Source of the DNA: Nocardioides eburneiflavus
GTDB taxonomy: Bacteria > Actinomycetota > Actinomycetes > Propionibacteriales > Nocardioidaceae
Reading direction: 5' to 3'
Length of the DNA stretch: 64,000 nucleotides
Assembly (NCBI RefSeq): GCF_004785795.1
Contig: NZ_SRRO01000001.1
Coordinates: 868,001-932,000 of the forward strand
The notes beneath the pieces are model-generated. The model saw nothing but the letters and a program-made list of their open reading frames with translations. It had not been told where the DNA came from and did no database searches. This document shows positions 31,461 through 38,708 of the stretch, in pieces. Numbering within the stretch: the stretch's first letter is position 1; the number at the start of each line of letters is the position of its first letter. The position numbers and the translations under genes were made by a program.

Positions 31461-32017
31461 GTGTGGAACTCTAGGAACGACGGCCGACGACGACCGTGCC
31501 GGACCGGATACCGGTCGGTTCCGCTCGCGTACATAGTCCCTTCGGACTACCTGTGAATGGCCGTGTGGATGACGTGCCGGGGGCACCGGTCACGGCGGGT
31601 CGCCGACCGAGCGGACGGCATCTTCCAGATGACGGACAGGTGAACGACCTGTGCGGGCGTGTATTTCTCCTCCACAGGCTGTGCGTCGTGTTTTCGCAGG
31701 TCAGACGCGTCATGCTCGGCATTTCCAAGCTCGTGTCCACAGGCTCGTCCACGTCGTGTGCACCACGGCGTGCGTGTCGTCCACGCTCGTCCGCAGGTTC
31801 TCCACAGAGCCTGTGGACAACTCTGCCGCGCTGGCTTCCCCTGGGCCGTCGCGAGGACGTACGGTCTCGCGCGGACGCCGAGCAGGAACGGGCTCACGGG
31901 CGGGGTCCGACGCGGCTCGCCGGGCGCAGGTCACCGGCGGTGTCGGTGGTCGTGCCTACCGTCGAGGACGGTGGGTCGTGAGTGGGTCGTGGGTGGCACG
32001 AGATGGAGGAGCGCGGA
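31461..32017. promoter_or_regulatory. Gene-free dnaB upstream region with a DnaA-box cluster
   Basis: No gene is supported in these 557 bases, although several frames are open. A reverse-strand TTGTCCACA (31812-31820), identical to the high-GC actinobacterial DnaA box, is accompanied by one-mismatch copies GTGTCCACA (31733-31741) and TTCTCCACA (31798-31806) and two-mismatch TCGTCCACG (31745-31753, 31777-31785). The segment 31801-31817 is also a 7-base dyad (TCCACAG/CTGTGGA). The G+C is lower here. DnaA control of dnaB is inferred. Confidence 0.55.
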
Positions 32018-33898
32018 GTGAGCATCGCCTTCGAGGGGGACACCGACGAGGCCTGGGGCGACGGCCCGGCGGCCTACGAGCCCGGCCAGTCGCCGCGCTC
32101 GGCGGGTGACCGTACGCCTCCGCAGGACAACGCCGCCGAGCAGAGCGTGCTCGGATCGATGCTGCTGTCCAAGGACGCCATCGCCGACGTCGTCGACGTC
32201 ATCAAGGGCGTCGACTACTACCGCCCGGCCCACGAGGTCATCCACGACTCGATCATCGACCTCTACGGTCGCGGCGAGCCGGCCGACCCGATCACCGTGG
32301 CCGCCGAGCTGCAGAAGCGCGGCGAGCTGGTCCGCGTCGGCGGCGCCCCCTACCTGCACACCCTCTCGGCCAACGTCCCGATCGCGGCCAACGCCGGCTA
32401 CTACGCCGAGATCGTGCGCGACAAGGCGATCCTGCGCCGCCTGGTCGAGGCCGGCACCCGCATCGCCGCCCTCGGCTACGCCGGCGAGGGCGAGATCGAC
32501 GACGTCGTCGACAACGCGCAGGCCGAGGTCTACAAGGTCACCGACCGGCGCGCGGCCGTCGACTACGCGCCGCTGAGCGACATCATGAGCGGCGTCCTCG
32601 ACGAGATCGAGGCGATCGGCAACCGGGAGGCCGGGCTCTACGGAGTGCCCACGGGCTTCGCCGACCTCGACGACCTCACCAACGGTCTGCACTCGGGCCA
32701 GATGATCATCGTCGCGGCGCGACCCGCCATGGGCAAGGCGCTGGCGCTCGACACCCCGCTCCCCACCCCGACGGGCTGGACGACCATGGGCGAGGTGGCC
32801 GTGGGCGACGAGCTGTACGACGCGCAGGGGCGGCCGACCCGGGTGGTCGCTGCGACCGACGTGATGCTCGACCGGCCGTGCTACGAGGTGACCTTCTCTG
32901 ACGGCTCCGTGATCGTGGCGGATGCCGAGCACCAGTGGTTGACCACGCCACTGTCGGGTCCGGCGGCGGCACTTGAGGACGATCGTGGAGTTCCTGTGTC
33001 ATCGGGTGACTCGCAAGCTCCACGATCATCGGTCACGACGACCGAGGTCCTCGCTCGTACGCTCGATCGGACCCACACGGTCGCGATGCCCGACGGCACC
33101 GTGGTCAAGGTGGAGTCGGTCGGTGCTGTTGCCTCCGTGCCCGTGCGATGCGTGCAGGTCGACAACGAGGACCACCTCTACCTGGCCGGTCCCACGGGGA
33201 TCCCGACGCACAACTCCACCCTCGCCCTCGACTTCTGCCGCGCGGCGTCGATCCACAACAACCTCACCAGCGTCTTCTTCAGCCTCGAGATGACGCGCTC
33301 GGAGATCATGATGCGCCTGCTCTCCGCCGAGGCGAAGGTGCCCCTCAACCACATCCGCAACGGCACGATGCGCGACGACGACTGGGAGAAGCTCGCCCGC
33401 AAGATGGGCCAGGTGTCGGGGGCGCCGATGTTCATCGACGACAGCCCCAACATGACGATGATGGAGATCCGGGCCAAGGCGCGACGCCTCAAGCAGCGCC
33501 ACGACCTCAAGCTCATCGTCATCGACTACATGCAGCTGATGAGCTCGGGCAAGAAGGTCGAGTCCCGCCAGCTCGAGGTCTCGGAGTTCTCCCGCAACAT
33601 CAAGCTCCTCGCCAAGGAGCTCGAGTGCCCGATCATCGCGCTGTCCCAGCTCAACCGTGGTCCCGAGCAGCGCGGCGACAAGCGACCGATGATGAGCGAC
33701 CTGCGTGAGTCGGGCTCGCTCGAGCAGGACGCCGACATGGTGATCCTGCTCCACCGCGACGACGTCTACGAGAAGGAGTCGACCCGCCCCGGCGAGGCCG
33801 ACCTGATCGTGGCCAAGCACCGCAACGGCCCGACCCGCGACCTCACCGTTGCCTTCCAGGGCCACTACTCACGGTTCGTGGACATGGCCCAGGGCTGA
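32018..33898 (+). CDS. dnaB: Replicative DNA helicase DnaB, intein-containing precursor
   Basis: A 626-residue precursor. Residues 1-240 hold the N-terminal primase-interaction domain (PPQDNAAEQSVLGSMLLS) and the start of the RecA-like domain; 241-399 are an intein; 400-626 complete the helicase with Walker B (IVIDYMQLM), SQLNR and LRESGSLEQDADMV. The mature helicase is 467 residues, the usual size. The intein splits Walker A between Lys240 and Ser400, so the precursor cannot bind ATP until spliced. GTG 32018 follows GGAGGAG (32005-32011); in-frame starts at 31982 and 32003 would hide that site. Confidence 0.95.
   Translation: MSIAFEGDTDEAWGDGPAAYEPGQSPRSAGDRTPPQDNAAEQSVLGSMLLSKDAIADVVDVIKGVDYYRPAHEVIHDSIIDLYGRGEPADPITVAAELQKRGELVRVGGAPYLHTLSANVPIAANAGYYAEIVRDKAILRRLVEAGTRIAALGYAGEGEIDDVVDNAQAEVYKVTDRRAAVDYAPLSDIMSGVLDEIEAIGNREAGLYGVPTGFADLDDLTNGLHSGQMIIVAARPAMGKALALDTPLPTPTGWTTMGEVAVGDELYDAQGRPTRVVAATDVMLDRPCYEVTFSDGSVIVADAEHQWLTTPLSGPAAALEDDRGVPVSSGDSQAPRSSVTTTEVLARTLDRTHTVAMPDGTVVKVESVGAVASVPVRCVQVDNEDHLYLAGPTGIPTHNSTLALDFCRAASIHNNLTSVFFSLEMTRSEIMMRLLSAEAKVPLNHIRNGTMRDDDWEKLARKMGQVSGAPMFIDDSPNMTMMEIRAKARRLKQRHDLKLIVIDYMQLMSSGKKVESRQLEVSEFSRNIKLLAKELECPIIALSQLNRGPEQRGDKRPMMSDLRESGSLEQDADMVILLHRDDVYEKESTRPGEADLIVAKHRNGPTRDLTVAFQGHYSRFVDMAQG
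32738..33214 (+). other. Class 3 mini-intein in DnaB Walker A
   Basis: A 159-residue protein-splicing element. It begins with Ala1 instead of Cys/Ser and carries the class 3 Trp-Cys-Thr triplet: W67 (AEHQW, block B), C138 (VPVRCVQV, block F) and T157 in the terminal T-H-N, followed by the +1 Ser of the helicase. Splicing in this class begins by attack from the block-F Cys rather than residue 1. No LAGLIDADG homing-endonuclease blocks are present; a short linker (about 71-110) occupies that place. Confidence 0.9.
32981..33027. repeat. Palindrome inside the intein coding sequence
   Basis: GATCGTGGAG (32981-32990) and its exact complement (33018-33027) flank a 27-base loop; with one mismatch the arms extend to 13. 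It encodes intein residues 82-97, the linker where a homing endonuclease would sit. The local base composition is AT-richer than its flanks. Confidence 0.6.
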
Positions 33899-33908
33899 GT
33901 GTCAGCCC
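33892..33908. terminator. Stop-codon hairpin between dnaB and the patatin gene
   Basis: GGGCTGA (33892-33898) and TCAGCCC (33902-33908) form a perfect 7-base dyad with a 3-base loop. The stop codons of the two convergent genes are within the arms. Short for an intrinsic terminator. Confidence 0.4.
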
Positions 33909-34804
33909 CGCTGTTGTCGAGCTCCAGCCACCAAGTCGCGTGCGGCAGTGCTGCGGTGCGTGTGCGTCGACAGGAATCGCTCAGGTTCCGGGAGGTCGAC
34001 GTTGCCGGCGGCGATCCACTCCTGGGAGACCTGCCGCGAACGGGCGATGAGCTCGTCGCCGTGGCTGAAGTCCGCTGCCGAGATGGTCAGCGGACACAGG
34101 GGAGGTAGGATCTTCAGCGTCGCTGCCGTTGCGAACTCGGCCACCTCACGGGCAAGACGCTGCTGCATGAGCAGCGCGAGGGCATGCAGCGCTGCTCCGA
34201 TTGCGGAGCACGGTGGCGTGGGCAGCGCACACGAGGTCCCCGCGGGGAGTACGTAGATGATGGTCGCGCCCAGGTCGAAGGCTTCGGTGACGCCCGTGTG
34301 TGGGGCGACACCGCCGTCGATGAGGTGACGGCCGCTGTGGGTGATGGGCGGGAAGATCCCGGGGATGGCAGCACTTGCCAGGACCCCGGTCACCAGCGGT
34401 CCGTCGGAGAGCCTGACATTCTGGCCGGTGAGAAGCTCTGCGGTCACCAGGTGCACAGGGATCCTCGCCTCCTCGAGCGTGTCGATGCCGGCGTGGCGGG
34501 CAACGAGCTGGCCCAGGCGGTCCGGAGCGGTCAGGCTCGGGCTGCGCCCCAAGATCCCCCTCAGTGCGACGCCGAGCTGGAGCGGGAAGACGTCGCGGCG
34601 CGTGAGCCGGCCCCAGACCTCGGCGAGACCGGCGAGGGAGTCAGCCGAGGCTCCATGCGCAGCCACCCAGGCCGCGTTCATCGCGCCCACAGAGGTGCCG
34701 ACCAGTAGGTCGGGTTCGATGCCGTGAGCCGCGAGCGCCTGCAGCATTCCGACCTGGACGGCTCCCAGGCTGCCCCCGCCGGAGAGGACGAAGGCCGTGG
34801 TCAT
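33902..34804 (-). CDS. Patatin-like phospholipase
   Basis: A 300-residue protein with the patatin fold: oxyanion loop GGGSLG (about 8-13), nucleophile elbow GTSVGA (about 36-41) and the catalytic Asp in LIDGGV, giving a Ser-Asp dyad. No signal peptide, so likely cytoplasmic or membrane-associated. It would hydrolyse acyl ester bonds of phospholipids. ATG 34804 is preceded by GGAG at good spacing; the frame opens to 34936. It follows the sigma/anti-sigma pair by 79 bases and could be in that operon. Confidence 0.85.
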   Translation of the reverse strand: MTTAFVLSGGGSLGAVQVGMLQALAAHGIEPDLLVGTSVGAMNAAWVAAHGASADSLAGLAEVWGRLTRRDVFPLQLGVALRGILGRSPSLTAPDRLGQLVARHAGIDTLEEARIPVHLVTAELLTGQNVRLSDGPLVTGVLASAAIPGIFPPITHSGRHLIDGGVAPHTGVTEAFDLGATIIYVLPAGTSCALPTPPCSAIGAALHALALLMQQRLAREVAEFATAATLKILPPLCPLTISAADFSHGDELIARSRQVSQEWIAAGNVDLPEPERFLSTHTHRSTAARDLVAGARQQRG

Positions 34805-34883
34805 CGGGGGCTCCGACCCATGGCTCAGCTCCTCGGTCTGTGTCGTCGCAGGCGGCATCGCTCCGCGCGGTCTGCACGGGTGG

Positions 34884-35117
34884 TCAGCCGGCGTCTTGGC
34901 CCAGGAACTCCTGGAGGGTCTCGGCTTCCTCGGCACACGCCCCGCACCCGGCCAGGTGGGCCTTCATGGCGGCGTCCTCGTACTGCGGGTCCGCGATTCG
35001 CCGCTCGATGTACACGTCGATCGTCGCGAAGCAGTCGTCGCAGGAGAGATAGGGACTGGTGTCTGCCAGCAGGCCACGGATCGTCTCGGCGCTCAGGTCG
35101 CGGGTCGGGTCGGTCAT
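34884..35117 (-). CDS. Zinc-finger anti-sigma factor
   Basis: A 77-residue protein with SCDDCF, then HLAGCGACAEEA, matching the HxxxCxxC motif of ZAS-type anti-sigma factors plus extra Cys residues. It has no membrane segment, so it would be a soluble, possibly redox-sensitive regulator. Its ATG overlaps the sigma stop (ATGA), the usual coupling for such pairs. Confidence 0.78.
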   Translation of the reverse strand: MTDPTRDLSAETIRGLLADTSPYLSCDDCFATIDVYIERRIADPQYEDAAMKAHLAGCGACAEEAETLQEFLGQDAG

Positions 35118-35767
35118 GGTGTGCTCCGGTGCGTGCGGTTCTCAAGATGGCCGCTGTCGGTGAGCGCCGCCCGCATTCGGCGGCGGGCGTCGTGCAAGGT
35201 CTTGTAGAGGGCGTTGCGGGTGCTGCCCATCCGGTCGGCCAGCACGTCGATCGGCACCTCCTCCACGAGCAGCGCCAGCACCACACGTCGCTGGTGTGGT
35301 GTGAGCTCGCTGGCGATCGCAGCCCGCACGGCCCGGGCCAGCTGTGCGCCCTCGCTGTGCATCTCCGGGCCCGGCGAGCTGTCGACCAGGGCGATCGTGT
35401 CAGGGAGGGGGACCTCTCGGTGCCGCCACGCCTGGCGGCGCACCGCGACGCCCGCGTGCAGCACCCCGAACTTGTAGGCCCAGGTGCTGAAGCGGCTGCG
35501 TCCCTCGAAGGTGCCCAACTGACGCAGCACCGCGACCAGGGCGTCGTCGGCGGCCTGCTGGGCCAGATCCTCCAGCTCCCCGGCGCCGGCTCCCGGCAGC
35601 AGATTGCGCAGCCGCCAGACCTGGTGCCGGGCAGCGCGCAGCAGCAGCTGGTGAAGGTGTCCCAACGCCTGCTGACCGGCTGGGCCGTCATCGGTCAGGT
35701 CGCTCAGCCACGCGTCATCCGAGGGCGGAGGCAACACGTCCGGGGTGGTCGGGTTCACAGTGGTCAC
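35114..35767 (-). CDS. ECF RNA polymerase sigma factor
   Basis: A 217-residue sigma factor. Region 2 is at about 50-115 (GAGELEDLAQQAADDALVAVL then FEGRSRFSTWAYKFGVL) and region 4 at about 150-205 (LTPHQRRVVLALLVEEVPIDVLADRM then TRNALYKTLHDARRRMR). GTG 35767 overlaps the stop of the small gene upstream (GTGA) and has GGGAG before it. It forms a unit with the downstream zinc anti-sigma and the upstream 77-residue protein. The target promoters are unknown. Confidence 0.82.
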   Translation of the reverse strand: MTTVNPTTPDVLPPPSDDAWLSDLTDDGPAGQQALGHLHQLLLRAARHQVWRLRNLLPGAGAGELEDLAQQAADDALVAVLRQLGTFEGRSRFSTWAYKFGVLHAGVAVRRQAWRHREVPLPDTIALVDSSPGPEMHSEGAQLARAVRAAIASELTPHQRRVVLALLVEEVPIDVLADRMGSTRNALYKTLHDARRRMRAALTDSGHLENRTHRSTP

Positions 35768-35997
35768 GGTGCCATCTCCCGAGGAGACGGTGCCACGATC
35801 CGCACAGCGAGATCTGGCGGGCAGCCGCGGTCGACCAGCAGCAGCAGCGCATGGAGATCGAAGCGCGAGTCGGAAGCCACGGTGTCGGCCAACGCGCCGG
35901 GGAACCCCGCTTCGAGCAGCCGGTGGCGGCGCCAGGACTGGACGTCGATCGGCGGCCCGCCAGTGCCGCGGGACGCCTGCGGCTCGTGAACGGTCAT
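35764..35997 (-). CDS. Small conserved-type protein upstream of the ECF sigma
   Basis: A 77-residue soluble protein with WRRHRLLEAGFPGALADTVA and LHALLLLVDRGCPPDLAVRI. Short proteins with this arginine-rich start and an LVDRGCPP motif are widespread in actinobacteria, without known function to me. Its stop overlaps the sigma GTG, which supports it as the first gene of the operon. The start could also be an upstream in-frame codon; ATG 35997 keeps the conserved-looking part. Confidence 0.6.
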   Translation of the reverse strand: MTVHEPQASRGTGGPPIDVQSWRRHRLLEAGFPGALADTVASDSRFDLHALLLLVDRGCPPDLAVRIVAPSPREMAP

Positions 35998-36171
35998 GTC
36001 CTGTTGGTGTCGCCACGCGGGCGGGTTCTTACCCGAGAGTCTCGGCCCGGTAAGAAGCCCGCGCCGGGCGAACACCAACCAGGTCATCACCGTGTCGCGG
36101 GGGTAGCGCGCCCTCGCTGCACCAGGAGCTCGAAGACGACCCGTTCAACGACCCAGAAAGGTACCCATCCA
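35998..36171. promoter_or_regulatory. Divergent control region of sigma and folE operons with nested dyad
   Basis: TTCTTACC (36026-36033) is mirrored by GGTAAGAA (36049-36056), and between them is CGAGAGTCTCG (36034-36044), itself a palindrome. The block sits upstream of both divergent operons, so it is a candidate operator or paired promoter region. A GAAAGG site precedes ATG 36172. Confidence 0.5.
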
Positions 36172-36588
36172 ATGGTCACCACCGCCCCCAACACGCAGAG
36201 CACCCGAGCCAGCCTCGGTGCCGACCGCGCCTTCCTCCTGCTGCGCACCGTGTTCACCATCGCCCCGATCGCGTTCGGCCTGGACAAGTTCGCCGAGCTG
36301 CTCACCGACTGGGAGCAGTACCTCGCACCCTGGATCAACGACCTGGTCCCCGGCAGCGCTCACGACGCGATGCTGGCCGTCGGCGTGGTCGAAGTCGTGG
36401 CCGGCATCGCTGTCGCCCTCGCCCCCCGCTACGGCGCAGTCCTGGTGGCCGGCTGGCTGGCCGGCATCATCCTCAACCTGGTCACCATGGGCGAGTACTA
36501 CGACGTCGCCCTGCGCGACTTCGGCCTCCTCATCGCCGCACTCGCCCTCGCGGCCCTGGCCTTCGACCGCCACAAGGCAGCGGCGTGA
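36172..36588 (+). CDS. DoxX-like membrane protein
   Basis: A 138-residue protein with four hydrophobic segments (LLRTVFTIAPIAFGLDKF, MLAVGVVEVVAGIAVAL, VLVAGWLAGIILNLV, FGLLIAALALAALAF), the size and layout of the DoxX group. DoxX of M. tuberculosis joins a thiosulfate sulfurtransferase and superoxide dismutase in a membrane redox complex; whether that applies here is unknown. First gene of a three-gene operon with folE and a flavin reductase, all overlapping. Confidence 0.7.
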   Translation: MVTTAPNTQSTRASLGADRAFLLLRTVFTIAPIAFGLDKFAELLTDWEQYLAPWINDLVPGSAHDAMLAVGVVEVVAGIAVALAPRYGAVLVAGWLAGIILNLVTMGEYYDVALRDFGLLIAALALAALAFDRHKAAA

Positions 36589-37217
36589 ACGGCACCACCG
36601 CACTGGCTCGGGACAGTGCAGCGCCCCGACGGTGGCGGCCGCGCGTCACGCACACGCGGCCGCAGGTGGACCCGGCGGCGGCCGAGGAGGCCGCCGCCTG
36701 GCTCCTCACCGCACTCGGGCTGGACCTCGAGAACGAGAGCCTGACCGCCACGCCGCGCCGGATGGCGCAAGCGCTGATCGAGATGACCAGCGCACCCAGC
36801 TTCGACCTCACCACCTTCCCCAACGACGAGGACTACGACGAGCTGGTCCTGGTCCAGGACATCCCGCTGCAGTCGCTGTGCGAGCACCACATGCTCCCCT
36901 TCGTCGGGGTCGCCCACGTCGGCTACCTCCCCGGCGACCGGATCCTCGGACTGTCCAAGCTCGCTCGCATGGTCGAGCACCACGCCCGCCGCCCACAGAC
37001 CCAGGAACGCCTGACCAAACGCATCGCCGACCATCTCCAGGACGCGCTGGAACCCTGCGGCGTCGGCGTCGTGATCGAGGCCGAGCACACCTGCATGACC
37101 TTGCGCGGTGCCCGCACCCCCGGCACCCGCACCACCACCTCCGCACTGTTCGGCCGGTTGCGCGACGACGCACGCAGCCGCGCTGAGTTCCTCGCCCTCA
37201 CCCGGAGCACGCCATGA
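36585..37217 (+). CDS. folE: GTP cyclohydrolase I
   Basis: A 210-residue enzyme that converts GTP to 7,8-dihydroneopterin triphosphate. Zinc-ligand motifs SLCEHHMLPF and HTCMTLRGA are intact, as are GYLPGDRILGLSKLARMVE and RRPQTQERLT. The GTG start overlaps the DoxX-like stop. It is not beside other folate genes, so it is probably a second, specialised FolE making a pterin for the linked redox genes; this is inference. An N-terminal extension (about 25 residues) is Arg/Thr-rich. Confidence 0.88.
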   Translation: MNGTTALARDSAAPRRWRPRVTHTRPQVDPAAAEEAAAWLLTALGLDLENESLTATPRRMAQALIEMTSAPSFDLTTFPNDEDYDELVLVQDIPLQSLCEHHMLPFVGVAHVGYLPGDRILGLSKLARMVEHHARRPQTQERLTKRIADHLQDALEPCGVGVVIEAEHTCMTLRGARTPGTRTTTSALFGRLRDDARSRAEFLALTRSTP

Positions 37218-38434
37218 ACATCGTCATCGTCGGAGCCGGGCTGGCCGGCGTGAACGCCGCCGAAGAGCTCCGAGTCCAGGGGCACACCGGCGACATCACC
37301 CTCATCGGCGCCGAACCGCACCCGCCCTACGAACGGCCGCCGCTGTCCAAGAGCCTGCTGTTGGGCGCCGCCGACCCCGACTCCACGTTCGTCCATGACA
37401 GTGCCTGGTACGCCGAGCACCAGGTCGACCTGCTCACCAGCACGCCTGTCACCGACATCGACCTGGACACCCGCCGGGTCACTCTCGCGGACCGGCAGCT
37501 GCCCTACGACCGACTCCTCCTCAGCACCGGAGCCCAACCGCGTCACCTGCCGATCGCAGACCGATCAGGCGCCGACGTCGTCTACCTCCGCACCCTCGAT
37601 GACGCCCTCGCTCTCAACGCCCGCCTCGCAGGCCACGTCCTGATCATCGGCGCCGGCTGGATCGGCCTCGAGGTCGCTTCCGCAGCCCGGCAGGCGGGAG
37701 CCACTGTCACTGTCGTCGAGAACGCCCCGCAACCGCTGGCCACTGTCCTCGGCCCCCTCGTGGCACCGATCTTCGCCGACCTCCACCGCGAGCACGGCGT
37801 CGACCTGCGCCTCGACTCCTCGCTCGCAGCCATCGACCACACCGCCGGCCGCACCAGCGTGCGGCTCTCCGACGGTCATGAACTCGTCCCCGACCTGATC
37901 CTGGTCAGCATCGGTGCCGAACCCGACGACCAGCTGGCAGCCAAGGCCGGCCTCGGCACCGACCACGGCATCCTGGTCGACGCCGACCTCCGCGCCAGCG
38001 ACCCCCACGTCTACGCCGCCGGCGACGTGGCGAACCACGACCACCCCCTCCTCGGCCGGATCCGCGTCGAACACTGGGACACCTCCATCCATCACGGTCG
38101 CCACGCCGCCCGCAGCATGCTCGGCCACGACCAGCCCTACGCCCGCCAGCCCTACTTCTTCAGCGACCAGTACGACCTCGGCATGGAGTACGTCGGCCAC
38201 GTCGGCCCCGACGGCTACGACGACGTGGTCGTCCGCGGAGACCTCCACCAACGCGTCTTCACCACCTTCTGGCTCCGCGGCACCACCGTGCTCGCTGCCA
38301 TGCACGTCAACGACTGGGACGCGATCGAGGCCATCCGTCACATCGTCGCGGCACCCACAGTGGACGCGACTGCCCTCCGAGACGCCAGCGTGCCGCTGGA
38401 CTCCCTGGTCGGCGAGGCCCGTGGCCGGGAGTAG
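37214..38434 (+). CDS. FAD-dependent ferredoxin/rubredoxin-type reductase
   Basis: A 406-residue flavoprotein of the BphA4/putidaredoxin-reductase type: FAD Rossmann motif VIVGAGLAGVNAAEELR, YERPPLSKSLL, LLLSTGAQPRHLP, NAD motif LIIGAGWIGLEVASAAR, the second FAD motif VYAAGDVANH, and a C-terminal reductase domain (PYFFSDQYDLGMEYVG). It moves electrons from NAD(P)H to a ferredoxin or similar partner; no ferredoxin or oxygenase gene is nearby. ATGA overlap with folE. Confidence 0.88.
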   Translation: MNIVIVGAGLAGVNAAEELRVQGHTGDITLIGAEPHPPYERPPLSKSLLLGAADPDSTFVHDSAWYAEHQVDLLTSTPVTDIDLDTRRVTLADRQLPYDRLLLSTGAQPRHLPIADRSGADVVYLRTLDDALALNARLAGHVLIIGAGWIGLEVASAARQAGATVTVVENAPQPLATVLGPLVAPIFADLHREHGVDLRLDSSLAAIDHTAGRTSVRLSDGHELVPDLILVSIGAEPDDQLAAKAGLGTDHGILVDADLRASDPHVYAAGDVANHDHPLLGRIRVEHWDTSIHHGRHAARSMLGHDQPYARQPYFFSDQYDLGMEYVGHVGPDGYDDVVVRGDLHQRVFTTFWLRGTTVLAAMHVNDWDAIEAIRHIVAAPTVDATALRDASVPLDSLVGEARGRE

Positions 38435-38576
38435 AAGCCGACATGGCCGACCTGGCGCCGCGCGGGGGGACTCGACCCGGGACGTGACGCAGGTGCGCCG
38501 AAAAGGTTCGTGACTCCGCGTCACGGCCCGGGGCCACCCCCGTCTCATCGTCAAGGACGCGGGGGCGAAACGGACG

Positions 38577-38708
38577 GTGAGCACTGTGGAGACCAGCGAT
38601 GTGACCGTGCACGAGTCGGAGCGCCTCTTCGACGCCGACTTCTGGCTGGAGTGCGAGCGCGAGGCCGAGCTGATGCTGCGGGCCATCACCGGCGTCGCAG
38701 CCCCTTGA
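38577..38708 (+). CDS. Possible 43-residue small protein
   Basis: A GTG-started frame encoding an acidic peptide (SERLFDADFWLECEREAELM) with a strongly GC-biased third position, as in genuine genes here. It ends at TGA 38708, overlapping the end of the convergent CHAD gene by 23 bases. No ribosome site is obvious and no homologue is recognised. The gap 38435-38576 before it holds only a small GTGAC/GTCAC dyad. Confidence 0.35.
   Translation: MSTVETSDVTVHESERLFDADFWLECEREAELMLRAITGVAAP

Noticed and set aside
31733..31820. Chromosomal origin oriC
   Set aside because: DnaA boxes are few, no AT-rich unwinding element is evident, and dnaA/dnaN/rpmH are not adjacent; the true origin is expected beyond the left edge.
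31496..31981. Possible genes in the dnaB upstream gap
   Set aside because: Several short frames exist, but none has a ribosome site, biased third positions or recognisable motifs, and the DNA is of lower G+C.
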